13,959 nt of DNA from Candidatus Krumholzibacteriia bacterium (GTDB taxonomy: Bacteria > Krumholzibacteriota > Krumholzibacteria > WVZY01 > JAKEHA01): NCBI GenBank assembly GCA_029863355.1, contig JAOTVO010000036.1, positions 1 through 13,959 of the forward strand, read 5' to 3'. Below are positions 1-7,377 of this stretch, in pieces (within the stretch, counting starts at the first letter, position 1; the number at the start of each line of letters is the position of its first letter). The notes below the pieces were generated by a model that worked only from the letters and a program-made list of their open reading frames with translations, made no database searches and was not told the origin of the DNA. A program made the position numbers and the translations under genes.

Positions 1-121
1 CGTGCGGGCAAGGCGAGCCAGGCGCGGCGCCCGGGCGCGCGCCGCCCACGCCACGAGCGGCGCATGCCGCGCACACGCGCGCCGCGCCGCAAACGTTGAG
101 TGTACGAATCCGGAGGTGCCC
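1..121. other. Left-edge intergenic region
   Basis: Very G+C-rich DNA ahead of the first gene. An open frame runs through it in phase with that gene, but its translation is almost only Arg, Ala, His and Gly, which is typical of non-coding high-G+C DNA, and the downstream gene has its own ribosome binding site. No convincing promoter, repeat or RNA gene was seen. It may contain the end of an upstream transcription unit outside the window. Confidence 0.5.
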
Positions 122-1336
122 GTGAACGCGGAACGACTGACATTCACCAACGCGCAGGGCCTGCGGCTCGCGGCGGTGCTCGAGCTCCCGCCCGACGACG
201 CCCCCGCGGCCTACGCGCTCTTCGCCCACTGCTTCACCTGCTCGAAAAACGTCAAGGCGGCCACCCACGTCGCCCGCGCGCTGGCGGCACGGGGCATCGC
301 CACGCTGCGCTTCGACTTCGCCGGCCTGGGGGAGAGCGAGGGTGACTTCGCCGACACCAACCTCTCCTCCAACGTCGACGACCTCGTTGACGCGGCGCGC
401 TTCCTCGAGCACGAGTACGACGCGCCCGCGATCCTGATCGGCCACTCGCTGGGCGGGGCGGCGGTGCTGCAGGCGGCTGCGCGCATTCCGTCGGCTCGCG
501 CGGTGGCCACCATCGGCGCGCCCAGCGAGCCCGCGCACGTCACCCACCTCTTCTCCCACGCGCGCCCGGAGCTGGAAGCGAGCGGCGAGGTGGCGGTGAC
601 GCTGGCCGGGCGGTCCTTCGTCATCAAGAAGCAGTTGGTGGACGACCTGGAGGCGGCGCGGATGCGCGAGACCGTCGCGGGCCTGGGCCGGGCGCTCCTC
701 GTGCTGCACGCCCCAGAGGACGCCGTCGTGGGCATCGACAACGCCGCGCGCATCTTCGCCGCCGCAGCCCACCCCAAGGGCTTCGTCTCGCTCGACGGCG
801 CCGACCACCTGCTCTCGCGCGAGGCGGACTCGCGCTACGCGGCCGAGGTTATCGCCGCGTGGGCGTCGCGCTTCCTCCCGGAGCGCGCGGCCGCCCCCGA
901 GGAGGCCTCGCCCCACGGTGCCGTGACCGTCCATACCGGGCGCGGCCACTACGAGACCGATGTGCACGTGCGCGGCCATCGCTTCCTCGCCGACGAGCCC
1001 CGCAAGGCGGGCGGCACCGACACGGGGCCCTCGCCCTACGAGCTCCTGCTCGGCGCCCTGGGCGCCTGCACGGGAATCACGCTGCGCATGTACGCGGACC
1101 GCAAGGAGTGGCCGATGGAGTCGGTGACGGTGCGCCTGCAGCACCGGAAGGTGCACGCCAAGGACTGCGAGGACTGCGAGTCGAGCAGCGGCTACGTAGA
1201 CCGGATCGAGCGCGTCGTGACACCCGTGGGTCCGCTGTCCGCGGAGCAGCGCGAGCGCCTGCTCGAGATCGCGGACAAGTGCCCCGTGCACCGCACGCTG
1301 CACTCGGAAGTCAAGGTCATCACCAAGCTGGGCTGA
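122..1336 (+). CDS. Bifunctional alpha/beta hydrolase-OsmC family protein
   Basis: A 404-residue two-domain fusion. Residues about 1-255 form an alpha/beta hydrolase with the nucleophile elbow GHSLGG at 107-112 (Ser109), a likely acid in PEDAVV (Asp200) and a likely catalytic His229 in GADHL. Residues about 265-404 form an OsmC/Ohr-type domain with the two redox cysteines expected of that family, Cys316 in GACTGIT and Cys387 in KCPVH. A CxxC pair (Cys349, Cys352) lies between them. OsmC-type domains reduce organic hydroperoxides; the hydrolase substrate is unknown. The protein is probably cytoplasmic, as no signal peptide is seen. I chose the GTG at 122 because GGAGG at 112-116 sits 5 nt upstream and the hydrolase fold begins right there; the upstream in-frame extension is Arg/Ala-rich noise. 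This fusion is a known architecture. Probably co-transcribed with the secreted protein that starts 29 nt downstream. Confidence 0.93.
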   Translation: MNAERLTFTNAQGLRLAAVLELPPDDAPAAYALFAHCFTCSKNVKAATHVARALAARGIATLRFDFAGLGESEGDFADTNLSSNVDDLVDAARFLEHEYDAPAILIGHSLGGAAVLQAAARIPSARAVATIGAPSEPAHVTHLFSHARPELEASGEVAVTLAGRSFVIKKQLVDDLEAARMRETVAGLGRALLVLHAPEDAVVGIDNAARIFAAAAHPKGFVSLDGADHLLSREADSRYAAEVIAAWASRFLPERAAAPEEASPHGAVTVHTGRGHYETDVHVRGHRFLADEPRKAGGTDTGPSPYELLLGALGACTGITLRMYADRKEWPMESVTVRLQHRKVHAKDCEDCESSSGYVDRIERVVTPVGPLSAEQRERLLEIADKCPVHRTLHSEVKVITKLG

Positions 1337-1365
1337 CGGCAGCCCCGAATGAAGGAGAGACGGGC

Positions 1366-2253
1366 ATGAAGAGGACCGTTGCCACGCCGCTCGCCACGCT
1401 GGCTCTGACGTTTGCGTCGTTGGCCGCGGCGGAGGACTTTTCGAAGCACTGGCACGACGGCAAGGCCGAGCTCAGCGGCTATGCGCTCGAGGTCTCGCGC
1501 TACGGCCAGACGCGCAAGGGCACAGCGGTGATGATCTACGTCACCGAGCCCTTCAGCGACGCCAAGCGCGTAAAGGTGGACGACCACACCCGCAACCCCG
1601 CCGACGTGGTCGACGTGCTCAAGCTCAACCTCGTGCGCGACTTCCAGACGGGGATCTACGACTACAACACGTTGGTGTCGGTGTTCTCGCGCACGTCCGA
1701 CTTGGCACCCCTCAAGGTCTCGTTCTCGAGCGCCGAGTGGTGCGGGCACGTCTACTCCGAGATGCGCTTCGACCGCAGACGCGTGAGCGGAACGTACCAT
1801 AGCTACTTCGAGGGCGAATCCGGCCAGATCGCGCTCGACGCTCCCAAGGGTGGGGTGAGCGAGGACAACCTCTTTATTCTCGTGCGGGGCTTGCGCGGGG
1901 AGTTCCTCGCGCCCGGCGCGTCGCGCACCGTGCCCTACCTGCCCGGCGTGTTCTACTCGCGGCTCTCGCACCAGCCGCCGCGCTGGACGCAGGCGACGAT
2001 CACGCGCGCCGCCGAGGCGCAGACCGTCGCCGTGCCCGCGGGCACCTTCGCCACCATGCTCTACGACGTGCGCGGCGGCGACGGCCGCACCGGGCAGTTC
2101 TGGGTGGAGGAGGCGTGGCCGCACCGCATCGTCAAATGGTCGCTCCCCCCGGACCTCTCCGGGGAACTCCTGGGCACGAAGCGGCTGGCGTACTGGAAGC
2201 TCAACGGCGAAGGCGGCGAGCGCCACCTCGCGGAGATCGGCCTGGGGAAATAG
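1366..2253 (+). CDS. Secreted protein of unknown function
   Basis: A 295-residue protein with a clear N-terminal Sec signal peptide: Lys2/Arg3, a hydrophobic stretch at about 5-20, and a likely cut near Ala22 before EDFSKHW. The mature part is rich in beta-strand-like segments and aromatic residues and has a conserved-looking core around SAEWCGH (122-128), with only one obvious cysteine there. I see no catalytic triad or metal motif. The WHDGKAELSGY start and EWCGH core resemble, from memory, a family of periplasmic proteins in Bacteroidetes and other Gram-negatives often mislabelled 'septum formation inhibitor Maf'; it is not a Maf nucleotide pyrophosphatase. The ATG at 1366 is preceded by a GGAGAG-type ribosome binding site (about 1354-1359). 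The end lies 9 bp from the convergent gene at 2263. Function unknown. Confidence 0.85.
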   Translation: MKRTVATPLATLALTFASLAAAEDFSKHWHDGKAELSGYALEVSRYGQTRKGTAVMIYVTEPFSDAKRVKVDDHTRNPADVVDVLKLNLVRDFQTGIYDYNTLVSVFSRTSDLAPLKVSFSSAEWCGHVYSEMRFDRRRVSGTYHSYFEGESGQIALDAPKGGVSEDNLFILVRGLRGEFLAPGASRTVPYLPGVFYSRLSHQPPRWTQATITRAAEAQTVAVPAGTFATMLYDVRGGDGRTGQFWVEEAWPHRIVKWSLPPDLSGELLGTKRLAYWKLNGEGGERHLAEIGLGK

Positions 2254-2262
2254 CGGCGAGAG

Positions 2263-3009
2263 CTAGATGCGCAGCGCTTCCGCGATCGCGGCGCGCTCGT
2301 GGCTGGGCAGGCGGCGCAGGTGGACGTCCTGTCCCTGACGCACCTCGCGCATCTTCGATTTGAAGGAACGCAGCCGGCCGCGGCCGCCGAGGTCGGCGCC
2401 CCTGACGCCGATGTGGCCATAGTAGTAGTGCCCGTCCACGCTCCCCAAGCGCCAGCGGAACTCCGCGTCCACGCCCAGGAGCGCCCCACGCCCAGACTCG
2501 TCGACGTGGTCGCGTCCGCGCGCCAGGTCGCGGAAGAGCAGCACCTCGGCCTCGGCGGCCAGCGCCGAGAGCGCCCTGCGGGCCAGACCCGGTAAGGCGC
2601 GCAGCGTCTCCGCGTCTCCCAGCTCCTTGACCAGGAAGGCCCGGAAGTCGCTCTGCACGACGGCGCGCGGGATGACGATGAGCCAGCGCTCCTCTTCCAC
2701 GGTCACCAGGTCGCGGTGGCCCCGCCGCTGGATCGCCGCGGCCACGGCGCGGACGACGGACTGGAGCTGGCCCAGCCGGCGCTCGGTCTCGACCGCGAAA
2801 GGGGCGCCGGGGCGGAGCGCGCGACGGGCGTCGCGGACCAGGACCTGCCGGGCCCGCCACCGCCCCAGGAACCAGCGCACCGGCGTGCGCTCGTAGATCT
2901 CCTGGTGAACGGAGCGGCCCTCGTGGATGGCCCAGTCCGCTAGGGCCTTGCCGTCCAGGGCGAGCCGTGCAATCCGGAACGTGCCTTTCTTGAATCTGAG
3001 AGCGTTCAT
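2263..3009 (-). CDS. Hypothetical protein, 248 residues
   Basis: No family recognised. Translation from the ATG at 3009 gives a basic, Arg-rich, apparently soluble protein with no signal peptide or membrane segment. The N-terminal half (about 1-90) is mixed charged, the middle (about 75-160) looks helical and contains a hydrophobic strand in EEERWLIVIPRAVVQSDF, and the C-terminal third has an aromatic segment (GSVDGHYYYGHIG) followed by a basic tail with KSKMREVRQG. No cysteine is present in the predicted protein. The start is the least certain point: no good ribosome binding site precedes 3009, and the frame stays open to 3201, but upstream codons run across the divergent crotonase promoter and its start. 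Evidence that it is real: protein-like composition, good length, and compact placement between neighbours on the opposite strand. Confidence 0.7.
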   Translation of the reverse strand: MNALRFKKGTFRIARLALDGKALADWAIHEGRSVHQEIYERTPVRWFLGRWRARQVLVRDARRALRPGAPFAVETERRLGQLQSVVRAVAAAIQRRGHRDLVTVEEERWLIVIPRAVVQSDFRAFLVKELGDAETLRALPGLARRALSALAAEAEVLLFRDLARGRDHVDESGRGALLGVDAEFRWRLGSVDGHYYYGHIGVRGADLGGRGRLRSFKSKMREVRQGQDVHLRRLPSHERAAIAEALRI

Positions 3010-3102
3010 GGCGTGGTCGTGCCGCGCGCGGCAACCTTGGGTAAGCGCGCGGAACCCATGGGAACATCGTCGATGGCGACCGTCCGATCCCAGTGCTTTT
3101 TC

Positions 3103-3131
3103 GCAACCCACGTGCCACTGTCTGGTATGAT
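3103..3131 (+). promoter_or_regulatory. Putative extended -10 promoter for the crotonase gene
   Basis: A TG-N-TATGAT extended -10 element occupies 3123-3131 (hexamer 3126-3131), 47 nt before the GTG start at 3179. A weak -35 candidate, GCAACC, lies 17 bp upstream at 3103-3108; an extended -10 often tolerates a poor -35. Spotted by eye, not tested. Confidence 0.4.
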
Positions 3132-3178
3132 CGGGGGGCATTGCTCCCGGACCCACGAACGAGATCGGAGAACGATAC

Positions 3179-3976
3179 GTGAAGGCCAACAACTTCACCA
3201 CCTTCCGCTACGAGACCTCCGGTCCCGTCGCGCGCATCACGCTCGACCGGCCCGAGGTGCGGAATGCTTTCGACGACACGATGATCGCCGAGCTCTCGCG
3301 CGCCTTCGACGCGCTCGTGGGCGACGGTGCGGTGCGCGTCGTGGTGCTCACGGGCGCGGGGAGCACGTTCTGCGCGGGGGCGGACCTGAACTGGATGAAG
3401 CGCGTGGCGGGCTACTCGCACGAGCAAAACCTGCAGGACGCGCGTGTCTTCGCCAAGATGATCGAGAAGCTCTACCGCCTGCCGCAAGCAACGCTGGCGC
3501 TGGTGAACGGCGCCTGCATGGGGGGTGGCGTGGGACTGGTGAGCGCGTGCGACGTGGTGGTGGCGTCGGCGGAGGCGTCGTTCGCGCTGCGCGAGGTGCT
3601 GCTGGGCATCGCGCCGGCGACGATCGCGCCCTACGTGCTGCGCAAGATCGGCGAGCGCTGGGCGCGCGACTACATGCTCACGGGCCGCAAGTTCGACGCG
3701 CACCGCGCGCGGGAGATCGGGCTGGCCGACGAGGTGATGGCGGCCTCGGAGCTCGCCGAGGCGGCCGAGCACTGGGCCGGGCGCTTCCTGCACGCGGGGC
3801 CCGGGGCCGTGGCGGCGACCAAGGAGCTGATCAACAAGGCGGCGTGGGCGCGCATCGAGGACGTGCAGGACGGACTGGCGGAAACGATCGCACGACTGCG
3901 CGCCTCGGAGGAGGGGCGGGAGGGCTTCGCCGCCTTCTTCGAAAAGCGCAAACCCAAGTGGGACGTCGAGGCGTAG
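3179..3976 (+). CDS. Enoyl-CoA hydratase/isomerase, probable methylglutaconyl-CoA hydratase type
   Basis: A 265-residue crotonase-fold enzyme of normal full length. Visible hallmarks: LDRPEVRNAF (22-31), the CoA/oxyanion loop CAGADLNWM (65-73), the second oxyanion segment GACMGGG (111-117), and Glu139 in REVLLGIAPA, equivalent to the second catalytic Glu of rat crotonase. The position of the first catalytic Glu (GGGCE in rat) is Gly119, as in bacterial LiuC-type enzymes from memory. ADLNWM and the KRKPKW C-terminus also recall methylglutaconyl-CoA hydratase of leucine/isovalerate breakdown (LiuC), but substrate assignment in this superfamily from sequence alone is unsafe. The GTG start at 3179 follows GGAG at 3167-3170, 8 nt away. 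Immediately downstream is a possible biotinyl-domain remnant, which would fit an ancestral liuC-liuD order. No other leucine-pathway gene is in the window. Confidence 0.9.
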   Translation: MKANNFTTFRYETSGPVARITLDRPEVRNAFDDTMIAELSRAFDALVGDGAVRVVVLTGAGSTFCAGADLNWMKRVAGYSHEQNLQDARVFAKMIEKLYRLPQATLALVNGACMGGGVGLVSACDVVVASAEASFALREVLLGIAPATIAPYVLRKIGERWARDYMLTGRKFDAHRAREIGLADEVMAASELAEAAEHWAGRFLHAGPGAVAATKELINKAAWARIEDVQDGLAETIARLRASEEGREGFAAFFEKRKPKWDVEA

Positions 3977-3980
3977 CGTA

Positions 3981-4082
3981 GTGGTGCGCAGGGTCAACTG
4001 CGAGGTCGGGCAGCAGGTGGCATTCGGCGAGCTGCCCGTGGTCATCACTGCCGAGCGCACGCACGGGGAGGGCGGCGCGTGA
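3981..4082 (+). pseudogene. Possible remnant of a biotinyl (BCCP-like) domain C-terminus
   Basis: Between the crotonase stop (3974-3976) and uppP lies an open stretch encoding 33 residues from GTG 3981, with core VNCEVGQQVAFGELPVVI. This matches the C-terminal half of biotinyl domains of acyl-CoA carboxylase alpha subunits, which typically read V-x(4)-G-x-x-V-x-F/Y-G-x-x-L-V-V-I and end there. The biotin-accepting MKM motif expected about 30 residues earlier is absent; upstream DNA is crotonase coding sequence in another frame. In leucine-degradation operons the methylglutaconyl-CoA hydratase gene usually neighbours the biotin-containing MCC subunit gene, so a large deletion leaving only the 3' end is plausible. 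The TGA overlaps the uppP start (GTGA, 4079-4082) and the uppP ribosome binding site lies inside it. The similarity is short and could be chance; a small translated peptide (GAGG at 3968-3971) is also possible. Confidence 0.45.
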
Positions 4083-4906
4083 GCATCGTCTACCTCGCCA
4101 TCATCCTCGGCCTCATTCAGGCGCTCACCGAGTTCCTGCCCATCTCGTCGTCGGGGCACCTTCTGCTCGCGCGCGCGGCGCTCGACTTCGACGTCGTCGA
4201 CGGGCTCACCTTCGACGTGGCCGTGCACGTGGGCACGCTTGCCGCCATCGTCGTTTACTTCCGGCGCGAAATCGGGGAGGTCACCCGCGGCTTCCTGCGC
4301 ACCTTCGTCCGGCCCAACCTGCGCGACGACGTCGAGCAGCGGCTGGCGTGGTACGTGATCGCCGCCTGCATACCGGCCGGGCTCGCCGGCGCGCTCTTCG
4401 AGACCCAGATCGAGATCTACTTCCGCCACCCGGGCGTGGTCGTGTTCACGCTGGCGGCCGGCGCCGTGCTCTTCCTCGCCGTCGAGAGGTGGTGCCGCCC
4501 CCATAAGACGTTCGACGAGATCACGCTGCGGGGCGCCCTGTTCATCGGGTTGCTGCAGACCCTCGCGCTCATTCCCGGCGTGTCGCGCTCCGGCATCACC
4601 ATCGCGGGCGGCATGATCGTGCGACTGCGCCGCGAGGAGGCGGCGCGTTTCTCGTTCGTAATGGCGTCGCCGCTACTGGCGGGTGCGGGGCTCAAGAAGG
4701 GGCTCGATTTGGTGGGTCAGCCGATGGGCCAGCCGGAGATCGTCGCGCTCGTGGTGGGGGTGCTCACGTCCGGCCTCGCCGGCTGGCTCGTGATTCGTTT
4801 CCTCATCGGCTTCCTGCGCCGGCACGGCCTGTACGTATTCGCCTACTACCGCTTCGTGCTCGCCGCCGCCGTGGCGGCCTACCTGCTGATCACGGCGCCC
4901 AACTAG
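4079..4906 (+). CDS. uppP: Undecaprenyl-diphosphatase UppP (BacA family)
   Basis: A 275-residue integral membrane protein of typical length that dephosphorylates undecaprenyl diphosphate at the periplasmic face, recycling the lipid carrier for peptidoglycan and other envelope polymers; the family confers bacitracin resistance when abundant. Both signature motifs are present: the (E/Q)xxxE segment, here Q14-x3-E18, running into PISSSGH (21-27), and PGVSRSGIT at 166-174 with Arg170. Several hydrophobic helices follow, including 85-107, 118-136, 152-166 and 225-245. The GTG start overlaps the stop of the preceding short frame (GTGA), and GGGGAGGG at 4065-4072 is a strong ribosome binding site 6 nt before it, so translation is probably coupled to the upstream transcript. 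The 3' end lies 12 bp from the convergent synthase gene. Confidence 0.97.
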   Translation: MSIVYLAIILGLIQALTEFLPISSSGHLLLARAALDFDVVDGLTFDVAVHVGTLAAIVVYFRREIGEVTRGFLRTFVRPNLRDDVEQRLAWYVIAACIPAGLAGALFETQIEIYFRHPGVVVFTLAAGAVLFLAVERWCRPHKTFDEITLRGALFIGLLQTLALIPGVSRSGITIAGGMIVRLRREEAARFSFVMASPLLAGAGLKKGLDLVGQPMGQPEIVALVVGVLTSGLAGWLVIRFLIGFLRRHGLYVFAYYRFVLAAAVAAYLLITAPN

Positions 4907-4918
4907 ACGGCGCGCTCG

Positions 4919-6004
4919 TCACGGCAGCGTATACACGACGGCATTCACGTTCATGCCGGCTCCCACGGACGCCAGCACGATGGTCTCCCCCCCCATGAGC
5001 CGGTGGCCGTCGAGCTTGCCCTTGAAGATCAGATCGATCAGGGTGGGCAGCGTCGCCACGGAGCTGTTGCCGAGCCAGGAGATCGTCATGGGCATCACCG
5101 ACGACGAGGCCCGGTCGTTCCCGAACAGCTTGTAGACCCGGTCCAGAATGGCGCGGTCCATCTTCCCGTTGGCCTGGTGTAGCAGGACCTTGGAAATGTC
5201 GCGGAGCGTCAGACCCGCCTTGGTAATGCAGTCCTTCACCACGCGGGGGACGGTACGCAGCGCGTACTCGTAGAGCTTGTGACCTTGCATCTTGAGGAAC
5301 AGCTCCTCGCCCCCGAAGTCGGGATTGTACGAAGGCCCCATGCGCAGCAGCCGGGCGTACTCACGTGTGTCCGATCGCGTGGTATGGGCGACGACGCCGA
5401 TCGGTTTGTCCGAGTTCAGCGCCTCGACGATGCAGGCGCCGGCGCCGTCGGCGTAGATCATGCTGTCGCGGTCGTGTGGGTCGCAGACGCGCGATAGCGT
5501 CTCGGCCCCGATGACCAGGGCGCGTTTGGCGTCGCCGGAGCGGATGAAGTAGTCGGCCTGGATCATGGCCTGCAGCCAACCGGGACAGCCGAACGGCAGG
5601 TCGTAGGCGACCGTCCCCGGGTTTTGTATCTCGAGCCGCTGCTTCACCCTGGCCGCCAGCGTGGGCACGAGTTCCGTGCGCCGATTGTCCGCGGATACAT
5701 CGCCGAAGTTGTGCGCGACGATGATGTAGTCGAGGCTTTCCCGGTCGATGCCGGAAGAGTCGAGCGCGTCTTCTCCGGCCAGAAAGGCGATGTCCGAGGT
5801 ATTCAAGTCGTCGGAGACGTACCTACGCGCGTTGATGCCGGTGATGGCCCCGAACTTAGCGACGGTCTCCGCGCTGCTCCGCTCCAGCCGCACGCCGTCC
5901 TCGCCGTGGAATTCGTGGCGGAAAAAGTGGGCGTTGGGAACGTCGCGCTCGGGGATGTAGCTCCCCGTTCCGGTGATTGCGGTCCACACTGTACCTGATC
6001 TCAT
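4919..6004 (-). CDS. 3-oxoacyl-ACP synthase III-like (thiolase-fold condensing enzyme)
   Basis: A 361-residue KAS III-type enzyme with an intact Cys-His-Asn triad: Cys140 in LPFGCPGW, His276 in LLHQANGKM and Asn313 in WLGNSSVATLP. A closing GAGMNVNAVVY glycine motif is at 348-358. Such enzymes condense an acyl-CoA (or acyl-enzyme) with malonyl-ACP or another thioester. It is longer than typical housekeeping FabH (about 317 residues), with most of the extra length ahead of the catalytic cysteine (Cys140 against Cys112 in E. coli FabH), and no fatty-acid synthesis genes (fabD, acpP, plsX) accompany it. It is therefore more likely a specialised KAS III homologue than the main FabH; its substrate cannot be told. 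The ATG at 6004 has GGAG (6014-6011) 6 nt upstream. It lies 43 nt after pepT on the same strand and may share its transcript. Confidence 0.93.
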   Translation of the reverse strand: MRSGTVWTAITGTGSYIPERDVPNAHFFRHEFHGEDGVRLERSSAETVAKFGAITGINARRYVSDDLNTSDIAFLAGEDALDSSGIDRESLDYIIVAHNFGDVSADNRRTELVPTLAARVKQRLEIQNPGTVAYDLPFGCPGWLQAMIQADYFIRSGDAKRALVIGAETLSRVCDPHDRDSMIYADGAGACIVEALNSDKPIGVVAHTTRSDTREYARLLRMGPSYNPDFGGEELFLKMQGHKLYEYALRTVPRVVKDCITKAGLTLRDISKVLLHQANGKMDRAILDRVYKLFGNDRASSSVMPMTISWLGNSSVATLPTLIDLIFKGKLDGHRLMGGETIVLASVGAGMNVNAVVYTLP

Positions 6005-6047
6005 TGGTATCTCCGCAGCTAGGGTTCTGCCGACGAGGCGCCACGCG

Positions 6048-7319
6048 CTACTTCTCCAGCGACTTCTCGGCCCAGATCTCCGCCAGGCGCACGATGACCT
6101 CGGTGGCCTTCTCCATGACCTGCACGGGCACCCACTCGCGCTCGCTGTGGATGGCTTCGCCTCCGGCGAAGAGGTTGGGGCAGGGCATCCCCATGTAAGA
6201 GAGGCGGGCGCCGTCGGTGCCGCCGCGGATCAGCGAGCGGCGCGGCTCCACGCCGGTGCGCCGGACGGCTTCGTCGGCGTATGCGACGAGTTGCGGCGCC
6301 TCCTCGATCTTGTAGCGCATGTTGAGGTACTGCTCCCTGAAGGCGACCTCGATCGTCGCCTTGGGGTGCCGGGCGCGCAGTTCCGCGGCGATCCCTTCGA
6401 TCAGCGCCTTCTGCTTCTCGATGTTGCTCATCTCGAAGTCGCGCAGGATGAGCTTGAGGCGCACCTTCTCGCTGGCGCCATCGACGATGTGGGGGTGCAC
6501 GTAGCCCTGGCGATCCTCGGTGGTCTCCGGGGCCAGGTCGCGGGGCAGTTGCTCCACGAACTCGGCGAGGATGCGGATGGCGTTGACGAGCTTGCCCTTG
6601 GCGTAGCCGGGGTGCACGGCCACGCCGGTTACGGTGACGTCGCAAGCGAAGGCGTTGAAGGTCTCGAACTCCAGCTCGCCCAGGGGGCCGCCGTCCATCG
6701 TGTAGGCGTACTTGGCGCCGAAGCGCTCGACGTCGTAGCGGTCCGCTCCGCGGCCGATCTCTTCGTCGGGGTTGAAACCGACGCGGATCGTGCCGTGCTT
6801 GACCTCGGGATTGCGCAGGAGCACATCGACGGCGGTCATGATCTCGGCCACGCCGGCCTTGTCGTCGGCGCCCAGGAGCGTGGTGCCGTCGCTGGTGACG
6901 ATGTCCATGCCGACGTAGCGTCCCTCGAGGTTGGGGTACTCGGCGGGGCTGATCACCTGCGCGGGATCGCCGGGCAGCGCGATGTCTCCCCCCTGGTAGT
7001 TGCGGTGCACGATGGGCTTGACGCCGGTACCGGTCACGACCGGAGCCGTGTCGACGTGGGCGAGAAAGCCGACGACGGGGACCTTCCCGGTCTGCGCGGG
7101 CGTGAGCGTGGAGGGCACGGTGGCGAACACGTAGCCGTGGTCGTCGATGGAGACGTCCGCGGCCCCGAGCGCGACCAGCTCTTCGTGCAGCAGGCGCAGG
7201 AGGTCCCACTGCTTCTCCGTGCTGGGGCAGGTCTCGGAGTCCTCGTCGGAGCGAGTGTCGATCTGGACGTAGCGCAGAAAGCGGTCGAGCAGCGGCTCGC
7301 GCGGCGGATGTAGGCTCAT
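6048..7319 (-). CDS. pepT: Peptidase T (tripeptide aminopeptidase, M20B)
   Basis: A 423-residue cytoplasmic di-zinc exopeptidase that releases the N-terminal residue from tripeptides. The M20B pattern is complete: FLAHVDTAP (85-93; metal ligand His88, catalytic Asp90), LLGADDKAGVAEI (148-160; bridging Asp152), FNPDEEIGRGAD (182-193; catalytic/metal Glu186-187), the TMDGGPLGELE segment, HPGYAKGK in the dimerisation/lid domain, IRGGTDGARLSYMGMPCPN and GGEAIHSEREWV near the C-terminus with the last metal His. Length matches PepT (about 410 residues). The ATG at 7319 has AGGAG (7330-7326) 6 nt upstream. It is the first gene of a probable two-gene unit with the KAS III-like gene and is divergent from the DUF1028 gene; their shared upstream region carries a palindromic element that overlaps both predicted promoters. 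Confidence 0.97.
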   Translation of the reverse strand: MSLHPPREPLLDRFLRYVQIDTRSDEDSETCPSTEKQWDLLRLLHEELVALGAADVSIDDHGYVFATVPSTLTPAQTGKVPVVGFLAHVDTAPVVTGTGVKPIVHRNYQGGDIALPGDPAQVISPAEYPNLEGRYVGMDIVTSDGTTLLGADDKAGVAEIMTAVDVLLRNPEVKHGTIRVGFNPDEEIGRGADRYDVERFGAKYAYTMDGGPLGELEFETFNAFACDVTVTGVAVHPGYAKGKLVNAIRILAEFVEQLPRDLAPETTEDRQGYVHPHIVDGASEKVRLKLILRDFEMSNIEKQKALIEGIAAELRARHPKATIEVAFREQYLNMRYKIEEAPQLVAYADEAVRRTGVEPRRSLIRGGTDGARLSYMGMPCPNLFAGGEAIHSEREWVPVQVMEKATEVIVRLAEIWAEKSLEK

Positions 7320-7377
7320 GGCCGGCTCCTGGGGTGCAGGTGGGTGGACTTCATCCGGGGATGGCCGTGTGATAGTG

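Noticed and set aside
2201..4504. A 767-codon open frame on the minus strand running opposite the crotonase and uppP genes
   Set aside because: It lies antisense to two clearly recognisable genes, is Arg/His/Gly/Ala-rich without domain features, and long antisense frames are expected where third positions are almost always G or C.
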